Positions 23,390 through 30,779 of a DNA stretch of 46,033 nt are shown here, in pieces. Positions within the stretch are counted from its first letter, which is position 1. Each line of letters begins with the position of its first letter. This DNA comes from JAWAAW01 sp038884575 (lineage in GTDB: Archaea > Nanobdellota > Nanobdellia > Woesearchaeales > ARS49), in NCBI GenBank assembly GCA_038884575.1, contig JAWABQ010000005.1, forward strand, positions 1 to 46,033, written 5' to 3'. The notes beneath the pieces are model-generated. The model was not told the origin of the DNA. It made no database searches and saw only the letters and a list, made by a program, of their open reading frames with translations. The translations under genes were made by a program, and so were the position numbers.

Positions 23390-23920
23390 TTAAGGCTTGA
23401 GCCAGCGCACTTCCCAGTAGCTCACATCGCCCTCATCGTCAACTATGCCCACAAGCAGGTTCTTTTTTGTGCTGTGCGCAACCCTGTTCCTCGCGGCAAA
23501 TTCCTGCCATGTCAGGCGCTCATGCTCGCTTGCTGGATAAACAATCCATTTTGCATGGTCCTCGCCGGGCTTTACCCCGCGCTCATAAACACGGAAGTCA
23601 GCGCCAAACTTCAGAGCGGTCTTGACAATGTAGCCGCGGTCGCGCAAATCCTTGAAAACAGAATATCTTGGCCAGAAATTATGGTCCTTCCTCCTTACTT
23701 TTGCAATAAGCCTGTCAACAGGAATTTTTTTCCCCTTTCCATCGAGCACCTTGATGCGCTTCTTGGCAGTAAGATAAACAGCCTCTATGGGCGAGAGCTG
23801 GACCCTGCCATCCTCAAGAATGCCTCCAAAAAGGCCCTTCCTGAACAAATCCCTTGCCTCATCAGAGTTCTCTGTCCTCACAACACTGCCCTCAAGCAGC
23901 GCCTTCACAATTGCTGGCAT
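23390..23920 (-). CDS. endA: tRNA-splicing endonuclease
   Basis: This 176-residue protein cuts introns from pre-tRNA at bulge-helix-bulge sites. The catalytic triad is visible as Tyr112 (RVYERG), His122 (GEDHAKW) and Lys152 (HSTKKN). The length fits the homotetrameric archaeal form, with an N-terminal domain (residues about 1-80) and the nuclease domain. It is divergent from the RNase Z gene and shares its TATA element. Confidence 0.95.
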   Translation of the reverse strand: MPAIVKALLEGSVVRTENSDEARDLFRKGLFGGILEDGRVQLSPIEAVYLTAKKRIKVLDGKGKKIPVDRLIAKVRRKDHNFWPRYSVFKDLRDRGYIVKTALKFGADFRVYERGVKPGEDHAKWIVYPASEHERLTWQEFAARNRVAHSTKKNLLVGIVDDEGDVSYWEVRWLKP

Positions 23921-23940
23921 ATCACAAAACTGAATGCAGA

Positions 23941-23953
23941 AGGTTTAAATACC
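23941..23953. promoter_or_regulatory. Shared TATA element, endA / RNase Z
   Basis: AGGTTTAAATACC is near-palindromic and centred at about 23947. The endA ATG (23920, minus) and the RNase Z ATG (23975, plus) are 27 and 28 bp away. Only one TATA element is visible in the 54-bp gap, so it probably directs leaderless transcripts in both directions. Confidence 0.65.
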
Positions 23954-23974
23954 TTCCGTCTTAAAAGGGAAATT

Positions 23975-24865
23975 ATGGAAATAACCATACTTGGCACTGC
24001 TGGAAGCATGCCGACAAAGGAGAGAAATGTCCTTTCAGTGTTTTTGAAGTACAAGGCAGAGGGCTTGCTATTTGACTGCGGAGAAGGAACCCAAAGGCAG
24101 ATGAAAATGGCAGGAATACCGCTGTCAAAAGTAACTCGCATATTTATCACGCATTGGCATGGAGACCACGTAATAGGGCTTGCGGGCCTTCTTCAGAGCA
24201 GGGGGCTCACTGAAAACCCGGGCTCAATAGAGATTTACGGCCCCATCGGAACAAAGGAAAGGCTTGGGCACATGTTCCACGCCTTTGAATTTGCAAGGGG
24301 AATTGACATAAAAGTCCACGAAGTCAAGGGCGGAACAATACTTGAAGCAAAGGACTTCAGGATAGAATGCGCCCCATTAAAGCACAGCGTTACAACTATC
24401 GGATACGCGTTTGTGGAGAATGAAAAGCGAAAAATGGACATAAAGCTCCTCAAGAAACACAGCGTGCCACTCGGACCGCTTGTGGGCAAGCTGCAGGAAG
24501 GCAGCATCGTGACAGTCAACGGCAAGAAAATAACCCCTGACATGGTCAGCGAAGTCATTCCGGGTAAGAAAGTAGCTTACATAACAGACAGCGTTATGTG
24601 CGCAGGAGCCCAAAAGCTTGCAGAAAATGCAGACCTTGTGATTTGCGAGGCAACTTACACAAGCGAGCGCACAGAAGAAGCGCACGAATATGCACACATG
24701 ACCGCGCAAGAGGCAGCACAGCTCGCTTCCCGTGCAAACGCCAAAAAACTCATACTTATACACTTCTCAGCAAGATACAAGAATGTCTCAGAGCTTGAGG
24801 AAGATGCAAGAAACATCTTTGACAACACACAGGCAGCAAGGGACTTGATGAAGATAAAGCTCTAA
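23975..24865 (+). CDS. rnz: Ribonuclease Z (tRNA 3' processing)
   Basis: This 296-residue metallo-beta-lactamase-fold enzyme removes 3' trailers from pre-tRNA. The zinc motif HxHxDH is at residues 60-65 (THWHGDHV). LLFDCGEGTQRQM, the GSxPTKERN opening and the later CEATYTSE and HMTAQEAAQLA segments are diagnostic. I chose the ATG at 23975, where the conserved MEITILGTAGSMPT start lies; the open frame extends much further upstream but overlaps endA and the promoter. Confidence 0.95.
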   Translation: MEITILGTAGSMPTKERNVLSVFLKYKAEGLLFDCGEGTQRQMKMAGIPLSKVTRIFITHWHGDHVIGLAGLLQSRGLTENPGSIEIYGPIGTKERLGHMFHAFEFARGIDIKVHEVKGGTILEAKDFRIECAPLKHSVTTIGYAFVENEKRKMDIKLLKKHSVPLGPLVGKLQEGSIVTVNGKKITPDMVSEVIPGKKVAYITDSVMCAGAQKLAENADLVICEATYTSERTEEAHEYAHMTAQEAAQLASRANAKKLILIHFSARYKNVSELEEDARNIFDNTQAARDLMKIKL

Positions 24866-24964
24866 AAAACCGAAAAGCATAAGAATAACGCACTATTTCT
24901 TGCCATTATGACAAGCAACCTTTAGTCTCATTGGCTTGGTTTGCTTAGTTTTCTTTTCATTTCC

Positions 24965-24988
24965 CTCCCAGTGTAACCTGGCTGGGAG
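24965..24988. promoter_or_regulatory. Inverted repeat upstream of the ABC-2 exporter
   Basis: CTCCCAG (24965-24971) and CTGGGAG (24982-24988) form a perfect 7-bp inverted repeat with a 10-base spacer. It ends 7 bp before the TATA-like AAATTTAAC (24995-25003), which is about 29 bp before the exporter's ATG. A repressor or activator site is more likely than a terminator, because there is no following T-run. Confidence 0.45.
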
Positions 24989-25027
24989 TGGTAAAAATTT
25001 AACAAGCCAAACAAGAGGCAAAACACC

Positions 25028-26005
25028 ATGAACAACATAATCCACGTAAAGGACCTGAAGAAGCAGTTCAAGACAATAAAGCGCGGACAGGGAATTATTG
25101 CAGCCTTCAAGAGCCTTGTAAAGCCCGAGATAGAGTACAAGCAGGCACTAAAAGGCATAAGCTTTGACATAAAAGAAGGCGAAATAGTCGGACTCATCGG
25201 TCCAAATGGTGCGGGCAAAAGCACAGTGCTCAAAATACTCTGCGGGCTTTTATGGCCTGACAGCGGCGAAGCAAACGTAATGGGAATGAAGCCATGGAAA
25301 GACAGGATAAATTACGTGGCCAAGATAGGCGCAGTTTTCGGCCAAAAATCAAACCTGTTCTGGGACCTGCCGCCGATTGACTCATACTACCTTAACAGGG
25401 ACATCTACGGCATACCACAAAACGAATTCCTGCCAAGGATGAAAAAACTCATCAAACTCCTTGAAATCGAGCAAATTTCAAGGACGCCGGTAAGGGACCT
25501 CAGCCTTGGGGAAAGAATGCGGTGCGAGGTAATACAGGCATTGCTCCACAATCCGCGGCTCGTGTTCCTTGACGAGCCAACAATCGGGCTTGACATAATT
25601 GCAAAAGAAAAGCTTAGGGACTTCCTAATCAAACTTAACAAGGAGCAAAAGACAACATTCATAGTCACAACCCATGATATGCAGGACATAGAACGCCTGT
25701 GCGACAGGGTCATAATAATCAATCACGGAAAAATCATTTACGACGGTCCGCTTGAGGAAATCAGGCAGAAATACCTAACAGACAAGCACATAGAGGTCAA
25801 GCTTGCAGAGAAAGCGGGGAAATTCTCATTCAAGGGCTGCAAGGTGATACGGCAGCAGGAATATGACCTTGAAATAGAGCTTGACACCAGGAAGGCAAAA
25901 GTCCAGGACCTTATCAATTACCTGCTGAAAAACTTTGACGTGGCAGACATCATAGTGGCTGACCCGCCAATTGAGGAAATCATTGCAAAAATCTACAAAA
26001 CATGA
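25028..26005 (+). CDS. ABC-2-type exporter ATP-binding protein
   Basis: This 325-residue ATPase powers an ABC-2 exporter. Walker A GPNGAGKST is at residues 58-66, the signature LSLGERMRCEV near 158 and Walker B LVFLDEPTIGLD near 178. The sequence VFGQKSNLFWDLPPIDSYY and the GERMRCE signature are typical of the ATPases paired with DUF990-type permeases (COG4586). The C-terminal 90 residues form a regulatory domain. Two permease genes follow with overlaps. The exported substrate cannot be told from sequence. Confidence 0.93.
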   Translation: MNNIIHVKDLKKQFKTIKRGQGIIAAFKSLVKPEIEYKQALKGISFDIKEGEIVGLIGPNGAGKSTVLKILCGLLWPDSGEANVMGMKPWKDRINYVAKIGAVFGQKSNLFWDLPPIDSYYLNRDIYGIPQNEFLPRMKKLIKLLEIEQISRTPVRDLSLGERMRCEVIQALLHNPRLVFLDEPTIGLDIIAKEKLRDFLIKLNKEQKTTFIVTTHDMQDIERLCDRVIIINHGKIIYDGPLEEIRQKYLTDKHIEVKLAEKAGKFSFKGCKVIRQQEYDLEIELDTRKAKVQDLINYLLKNFDVADIIVADPPIEEIIAKIYKT

Positions 26006-26793
26006 GCTTAAACCAGCAAATCGGGCTAGCGCACGTGGGAATCAAGACAGCAATGCGCTACCGCTGGGAGGCAATCGCGGCAATAATCACAACCCCAATT
26101 ACGCTAATCATTTATTACTTTTTGTGGAAATCTGTCTTTGCATATACTGGCGCTGAAACAATACGCGGGTTTGCATTTAATGAAATGGTGCAGTATTATG
26201 TCCTGTCAATGCTGGTTGGCTTTTTTACTTGGTCAGAAGTGGACAAATGGGTGGAAAACGACCTTATCCACGGATGGATCATAAAAGGAATGCTAAAGCC
26301 TGTCGGGCTCATTCCGTGGTATCTTAGCTTTGAAATTGGAATCAATGCGTACAACATAGTCACGCAAATGATCCCAGTATTCATAATAGGCATTGTGTTT
26401 TTCGGCCTCCAAATCGCCCCAATACTGCCATTCCTTGGATTCCTTTTATCAATAGTTTTTGCATTCCTCATATATTTCGGAATGGCATTCCTGCTCGGTC
26501 TTGGCTCATTCTGGATGAAAAGAATACACGGCCTCAGAAGGGTCAGAAAGATGGTTGTTGCTTTCCTCAGCGGAAGCTTCATTCCGATCGCATTTTTCCC
26601 CCAATCAATCCAGGCAGCTTCACACTTTCTTCCATTCCAATACGCAAGGTCAGTGCCAATCCTGATTTACCTTCAGCGCGCGCCGCTGGCAGAATCATTG
26701 CTGGCACAGCTTGCATGGGTTGTTGTGCTTTACACAATAATTTATTTCGTGTCAAAAAAAGCCGCAAGGCGTTATGTGAGTGTGGGATTATGA
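26002..26793 (+). CDS. ABC-2-type exporter permease 1
   Basis: This 263-residue protein has about six membrane helices and matches the COG4587 permease family that pairs with the preceding ATPase. Its ATG overlaps the ATPase stop by four bases (ATGA), and its own stop overlaps the next ATG. A WVENDLIHGWIIKGMLKPV cytoplasmic segment is typical of the family's coupling region. It should form a heterodimer with permease 2. Confidence 0.9.
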   Translation: MSLNQQIGLAHVGIKTAMRYRWEAIAAIITTPITLIIYYFLWKSVFAYTGAETIRGFAFNEMVQYYVLSMLVGFFTWSEVDKWVENDLIHGWIIKGMLKPVGLIPWYLSFEIGINAYNIVTQMIPVFIIGIVFFGLQIAPILPFLGFLLSIVFAFLIYFGMAFLLGLGSFWMKRIHGLRRVRKMVVAFLSGSFIPIAFFPQSIQAASHFLPFQYARSVPILIYLQRAPLAESLLAQLAWVVVLYTIIYFVSKKAARRYVSVGL

Positions 26794-27575
26794 AATATCC
26801 CAAACTTGCCGGAAAAATGATGCAGGTCCAGCTGAACAAGGAATTTGCGTACAAGACAAACTTCATCATAACAATCATTGGAATGACGCTTGGAGACTTT
26901 ATCGGGCCGTTAATGGCAATGATAATTTACGGCACAACAGTTGGAATTCCGGGCTGGACACTTGACCAGTTCCTACTCTTCCAAGGAACGCTCATACTCG
27001 TATTCGGGCTAGGCCACGCGCTCTGTATGGGCTTTTTTTGGGTTGCGTTTGAGGCGATCGAACGCGGGGACTTTGACAAATACCTGCTAAAGCCGTACAA
27101 TTCCTGGCTTTACATCACTGCAGCAGGAATTGACTGGGATGGATTCATTGAAGTAATATTCGGCTTGGTTTTGACAATTTATGCAATGACAAAACTTCAA
27201 ATAAGCATTGCAAATACAGGGTTTTTCTATTATCTCGTGCTTATAGGGGCAGGAGTGCTGTTTCAGTCAGCACTCATAACGTTTGTAACAGCAGGAAGCT
27301 TTATCACTGTAAAAAACGAGGCGTTATACAACCTGTTCATGAGGATGTTTGACTTTGCAAGATATCCTTTAACGGTTTATGGTGTTGGCCTGAGGATTTT
27401 TCTCACATTCTTTTTCCCTGTTGCAGTAAGCTCGTTTTATCCAGCAGAAGCGCTCATCAGGGGAATGGGAGTTGCAGAATTGATAATGGTAATCCTGCCT
27501 GTGATTGCTGTTTTCTGCATTTCCCTGTGGGCATGGCACAGGGCAATAAGAAAATACACAAGCGCAGGCGGATGA
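26790..27575 (+). CDS. ABC-2-type exporter permease 2 (DUF990-like)
   Basis: This 261-residue permease has about six membrane helices and fits the COG3694/DUF990 family. The FEAIERGDFDKYLLKPYN segment is the counterpart of the coupling motif in permease 1. I chose the ATG at 26790, which overlaps the TGA of permease 1 (ATGA); the longer open frame begins inside permease 1 without support. It completes a three-gene exporter operon. Confidence 0.9.
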   Translation: MKYPKLAGKMMQVQLNKEFAYKTNFIITIIGMTLGDFIGPLMAMIIYGTTVGIPGWTLDQFLLFQGTLILVFGLGHALCMGFFWVAFEAIERGDFDKYLLKPYNSWLYITAAGIDWDGFIEVIFGLVLTIYAMTKLQISIANTGFFYYLVLIGAGVLFQSALITFVTAGSFITVKNEALYNLFMRMFDFARYPLTVYGVGLRIFLTFFFPVAVSSFYPAEALIRGMGVAELIMVILPVIAVFCISLWAWHRAIRKYTSAGG

Positions 27576-27630
27576 TTCAATAGTTTATATAACAAATTTT
27601 AAATACAACTTTGCATTTATCGTCGCCGGA

Positions 27631-27729
27631 ATGCACATATCTTTCCGGAAGCCCAAAGAGCCTGTTTCTCCTGAACCAATGCCCTTGTCTGAAGACACAA
27701 AACCAGAACAGGAGCAGAATGTGGCTTAA
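27631..27729 (+). CDS. Possible 32-residue Pro/Glu-rich small protein
   Basis: A short frame runs from the ATG at 27631 to TAA at 27729 and encodes a charged peptide rich in Pro, Glu, Lys and Gln, opening MHISFRKPKEPVSP. Two TATA-like elements lie upstream: TTTATATAA (27584-27592) and TTTTAAATA (27597-27605). The second is about 30 bp before the ATG, the spacing used by leaderless genes in this window. It is convergent with the next gene and overlaps its 3' end by a few bases. No family is recognised, and it could be an untranslated remnant. Confidence 0.4.
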   Translation: MHISFRKPKEPVSPEPMPLSEDTKPEQEQNVA

Positions 27730-28433
27730 GCCGCTTGTTTTATCAACATATTTATTTCCGGGATGCTTTCAAACTGTTTAGCAGATATCCATTTTCCCCG
27801 ATAATAAACAAAATAAGTGTAAACTGGCAATGGTTTTTTGCCGACATATTTTATTACAAGACCTCTTTTGTTTGCTAACCTCATAAACAAGTCGCCTTCA
27901 AATGCGTGCACTTCCCGTGGAAATTTTTCCTGCAGCTTGTTGAATATTGGCCCAAGTATTTCTCCATCCCTGATGGTACATTCTGCTGATTTTATACCAA
28001 ACGCTCTGCTGCTATTGCCCCTGACTATGACAAAACCTTCAGGATGCTTTCTTGATTTAGAAACCGTAACAAACTTGCCATCAACATAAATCTCATCATC
28101 ACTGAGTTTTTTAAAAAGGGTGTCAAAGTTTTCCCATAAAAACCGCTTTGCAAAATTACAACTTAATTCGTAATCCAAGTCCCAGTCCTTTGGGTTTATG
28201 TCTGCATTGATTACTATTATCAGGGGTAAACCAGGCACGTCTTTCAAAAATTCTTTTGCGTGCTGATTTGCTTTATCAAGCCTTGTAAAAACATAAAAAC
28301 CAGCACCCTGACCATATCCAAGAGCCAAGCCAGGCAATGCGCCCATTTTTTTAAATGATTTCAGAACCTCGAGTTTTTCACCTGTTTTTGTCGCGTGATA
28401 CACACTTAAGCTTACTCTTGGTAGTATGCTCAT
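27726..28433 (-). CDS. Unknown protein with an ADP-ribosyltransferase-like N-terminal pattern
   Basis: This 235-residue protein is not clearly recognised. Its N-terminus reads VYHATK (residues 11-16), then GYGQGAGFYVFTRLDKANQHAKEF (split at about 39-62), which resembles the H-x-T and G-x-GFY-x-T...A-x-x-A pattern of DUF3990 and other ART-fold proteins, followed by a LPLIIVINADI strand. The second half (about 125-235) has no recognisable pattern. The ATG overlaps the histone stop by four bases, so it is translationally coupled to histone. A chromatin-linked modification enzyme is one idea, but the ART assignment is tentative. Confidence 0.6.
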   Translation of the reverse strand: MSILPRVSLSVYHATKTGEKLEVLKSFKKMGALPGLALGYGQGAGFYVFTRLDKANQHAKEFLKDVPGLPLIIVINADINPKDWDLDYELSCNFAKRFLWENFDTLFKKLSDDEIYVDGKFVTVSKSRKHPEGFVIVRGNSSRAFGIKSAECTIRDGEILGPIFNKLQEKFPREVHAFEGDLFMRLANKRGLVIKYVGKKPLPVYTYFVYYRGKWISAKQFESIPEINMLIKQAA

Positions 28434-28651
28434 GCTGGTTTTGCTGCTAATTTCACGTCAGATGCTTTGACCGTCTTTCTTCCTGCGTGCATTGCGAGCT
28501 TGACAGCGCTCTGCGATATCTTTTCGGCATATTCCTCGAGCACTTCCTTTAATGCAGCCTTTGCCTTGTCAGAAACACGCTCTGCGCCTGCAGTCTTGAT
28601 TATTTTCTCCATCGCAGCCAAAGGAATGAGCCTTTTTGATATTTGAGCCAT
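28430..28651 (-). CDS. Archaeal histone
   Basis: This 73-residue protein has the single histone fold of HMf-type archaeal histones: a RLIPLAAMEKIIKTAGAERVS helix-loop (split), a long central helix (KAALKEVLEEYAEKISQSAV) and the AGRKTVKASDVKLA L2-alpha3 segment. It wraps DNA as dimers and multimers. There is a short C-terminal KPA end and no long tail. An SD GGGGTGAT precedes the ATG. The gene is transcribed from a TATA element shared with the divergent hjc gene. Confidence 0.95.
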   Translation of the reverse strand: MAQISKRLIPLAAMEKIIKTAGAERVSDKAKAALKEVLEEYAEKISQSAVKLAMHAGRKTVKASDVKLAAKPA

Positions 28652-28681
28652 AAAATCACCCCGTTTTCACGTTTTTGGGCA

Positions 28682-28693
28682 AAATATATAAAC
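28682..28693. promoter_or_regulatory. Shared TATA element, histone / hjc
   Basis: AAATATATAAAC is centred near 28688. It lies about 28 bp before the hjc GTG (28716), fitting a leaderless transcript. On the other side it lies about 37 bp before the histone ATG (28651), leaving a short leader that contains the SD. It is the only TATA-like element in the 64-bp gap. Confidence 0.55.
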
Positions 28694-28715
28694 ATTACGG
28701 AAAAAGAAAAACAGC

Positions 28716-29111
28716 GTGGGAGCAAAAACAAAAGGGACAGGTGCAGAAAGGGAACTAGTCCACTTGTTCTGGAAGAAAGACTGGGCTGCCTCGCGGGTTG
28801 CTGGTTCAGGAAGCATCAAGTATCCTGTCCCTGACATACTTGCGGGAAAAAACAAGAGAATGCTGGCAATAGAGTGCAAGACAACAAAAGACGACTGCCA
28901 GTACTTGACAAAAGAGGAAGTTGCAGACCTGAAAAAATACGCACAACTCACAGGCGCAGAGCCATACATTGCTGTGCGCTTTGCCCGCGAGGAATGGCGT
29001 TTCCTGCACCCTGACGAGCTTGACGTCACAGTCTCGCAGTTTGCAGTAAGCAAGAAGCTTGCGCTTGAGGTTGGAAAGCTGCTTGATGAAGTGCTGGGCG
29101 TGAAAAAATGA
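28716..29111 (+). CDS. hjc: Holliday junction resolvase Hjc
   Basis: This 131-residue nuclease resolves recombination intermediates. The restriction-endonuclease-like active site is visible as Glu11 (GAERELV), Asp40 (YPVPDIL), Glu53 and Lys55 (AIECKTT). Ser in GSGS near residues 30-33 is also conserved in Hjc. The start is GTG at 28716. The next gene overlaps its stop by four bases (ATGA). Confidence 0.95.
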   Translation: MGAKTKGTGAERELVHLFWKKDWAASRVAGSGSIKYPVPDILAGKNKRMLAIECKTTKDDCQYLTKEEVADLKKYAQLTGAEPYIAVRFAREEWRFLHPDELDVTVSQFAVSKKLALEVGKLLDEVLGVKK

Positions 29112-29896
29112 GCGATGCCAGCGAAACAAAAAGGCTTCTCAGGGCTGTTTCCCAAATCCCGTTCAAAAAAATATTCCGGGAGCGGTGGAATGCCGCGCAG
29201 CAAAAATCAGGCAAAAGCTCTGCAATCGGCATTTTTGGCGCTGATGAGCTTGAAATGTGCAAGGTGATTGACACCAGCCTCATACAGCAAGACCCAAGCC
29301 CTGTAAAGCCAGGATACTATATCGGAAACGCAGCGCTCAAGCTAATCCAGGAATTCGGAACCCAGGCAGTCTACCACCGCCAGAACCAGTTCGGATACCA
29401 CATAGACCTCAACGGCGGCTCTGGACTAGCAGCAGGATTCAAGTTTTACTGCCACGCAAAAACCAGGCATTTGGAGGAAATAAGCATTGAATTTTCACGG
29501 ATATTCCTGAAAATAAGCAAGGCAGGGGCAAGCTTCAAGACTCCTGCAGACATTGAAAGCTCAAAAACATCTTCAGAAAACAGGCTTGTTGTTTATGCGC
29601 CAACCGAAACAAATGCAGCAGGGGCGGCGTCGCTTGCGCTGAAGCAGCTGCCTTCTGAATGGTTTTTTCCCGGCTCGCACATTTTCGGCATACCGATAGC
29701 AAGCGGGATTGCAGCAGTGCACGAAGACCCTGCAATAGTGAGGGACTTCAACACAAAGCTGGTGGAATCAATAATGACAGCTTACGAGGCAACAAAAAAA
29801 CCAGTGCCGGGGCTTCCTGATGATGCGCAGTTTGAGTGGTTTTATGACAGGTTGAAGGAAAGACTGAAAAAAATACCACATTTCGCGGGCATGTAG
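29108..29896 (+). CDS. Unknown protein coupled to hjc
   Basis: This 262-residue soluble protein is not recognised. It has no signal peptide, no membrane helix and no Cys cluster. Notable segments are KPGYYIGNAALKLIQEFGTQ (about 70-90), a central beta-rich part (YHIDLNGGSGLAAGFKFYCHAKT), and a LPSEWFFPGSHIFGIPIASGI stretch near residue 190. The ATG overlaps the hjc stop, so it is translationally coupled and could work with the resolvase in recombination or repair. Confidence 0.75.
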   Translation: MSDASETKRLLRAVSQIPFKKIFRERWNAAQQKSGKSSAIGIFGADELEMCKVIDTSLIQQDPSPVKPGYYIGNAALKLIQEFGTQAVYHRQNQFGYHIDLNGGSGLAAGFKFYCHAKTRHLEEISIEFSRIFLKISKAGASFKTPADIESSKTSSENRLVVYAPTETNAAGAASLALKQLPSEWFFPGSHIFGIPIASGIAAVHEDPAIVRDFNTKLVESIMTAYEATKKPVPGLPDDAQFEWFYDRLKERLKKIPHFAGM

Positions 29897-29915
29897 CGCC
29901 AACTGCAACGAAAGG

Positions 29916-29923
29916 TATATAAA
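29916..29923 (+). promoter_or_regulatory. TATA box of tfe
   Basis: TATATAAA is centred near 29920, 27 bp before the GTG at 29947, pointing to a leaderless GTG start. Confidence 0.55.
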
Positions 29924-29946
29924 CATCAGCCAAACGTTTTTTACGA

Positions 29947-30507
29947 GTGAAGATGAAGAGAAAAAAGCCAAAAAAGGCAAGGCCGGCTCCAAAGCCGAAA
30001 GCAAGGGAGGATGTTCTTTCAGAAGTCATAAGGGAAGTTGCGGGCGAAGACGTGCTGCCCCTCGCAAAGGCGCTCAAAAACAAGAAAAACGTGTCGGAAT
30101 TCAAGCTCGCCGAGTCAATAAAAAAGGAAATCAACCTGACAAGAAACATGCTTTACAGGCTTTACGACAAGCACCTTGTCACATTCATCAGGAAAAAAGA
30201 CAAGAAAAAAGGCTGGTACATCTACTACTGGACATTCAACCCCAGAAGGGTCAAGGAGCTTGTCAGGAGCATAAAGAAAAGCAAGATTGAAAAGCTAAAA
30301 GAAAGACTTGCAAGGGAGCAGTCAACCAATTTTTTTTCATGCCCCAACAAGTGCATACGGCTTGACTTTGACCAGGCAACTGAGTTCGAGTACAAATGCC
30401 CTGAATGCGGCGAAATACTGCACCAGGAGGATAACAGCAAGATTATATCAGAATTAGAGAAGGAAATACAAAAAATCGAAAAAGAGCTTAATACAAATAT
30501 AAAATAA
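29947..30507 (+). CDS. tfe: Transcription factor E, alpha subunit
   Basis: This 186-residue protein is TFE-alpha, which helps RNA polymerase open promoters. A Lys/Pro-rich N-terminal tail (residues about 1-20) precedes a winged helix (about 25-105, with LAESIKKEINLTRNMLYRLYDKH split over two lines) and a zinc ribbon (SCPNKC near 136, CPECG near 156), then a coiled C-terminal helix. GTG at 29947 is the preferred start from the TATA spacing; an ATG two codons later is possible. The basic tail is longer than usual. Confidence 0.93.
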   Translation: MKMKRKKPKKARPAPKPKAREDVLSEVIREVAGEDVLPLAKALKNKKNVSEFKLAESIKKEINLTRNMLYRLYDKHLVTFIRKKDKKKGWYIYYWTFNPRRVKELVRSIKKSKIEKLKERLAREQSTNFFSCPNKCIRLDFDQATEFEYKCPECGEILHQEDNSKIISELEKEIQKIEKELNTNIK

Positions 30508-30514
30508 AAAAATA

Positions 30515-30712
30515 TCAGCGCTTCCTGCGCATTGACTTCTCTATTATCTGCTCCTCAATCAGAATCTTGTGGGCAATGTTGTCTATGTGCTCCTCAATCC
30601 TTGCAACGCGGCGCTCCATAAGGATAAGCACGCGGATGCTGTACACAATGGCAGCAAGTGTTCCGACTATCACTGCAAGAGTAATCCTCAAGACCATATC
30701 ATCAACAGCCAT
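30515..30712 (-). CDS. Small membrane protein with coiled-coil tail
   Basis: This 65-residue protein has one membrane helix (about residues 8-30, RITLAVIVGTLAAIVYSIRV) and a charged helical tail (MERRVARIEEHIDNIAHKIL) suited to a coiled coil inside the cell. No family is recognised. It is convergent with tfe. A TATA-like TTTAAAT near 30750 precedes it, separate from the trmB gene upstream. Confidence 0.65.
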   Translation of the reverse strand: MAVDDMVLRITLAVIVGTLAAIVYSIRVLILMERRVARIEEHIDNIAHKILIEEQIIEKSMRRKR

Positions 30713-30779
30713 AATCTTACACCTCGTTTATGACAATAATAATTAAAACTGATTTAAAAGAGTATAAAAAGGTTTGGGT

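Noticed and set aside
23474..24865. RNase Z with a 167-residue N-terminal extension
   Set aside because: The extension overlaps endA on the opposite strand and crosses the TATA element; the conserved family start is at 23975.
24965..24988. Transcription terminator after RNase Z
   Set aside because: The hairpin is about 100 bp past the RNase Z stop, is not followed by a T-run and lies right against the exporter's TATA box.
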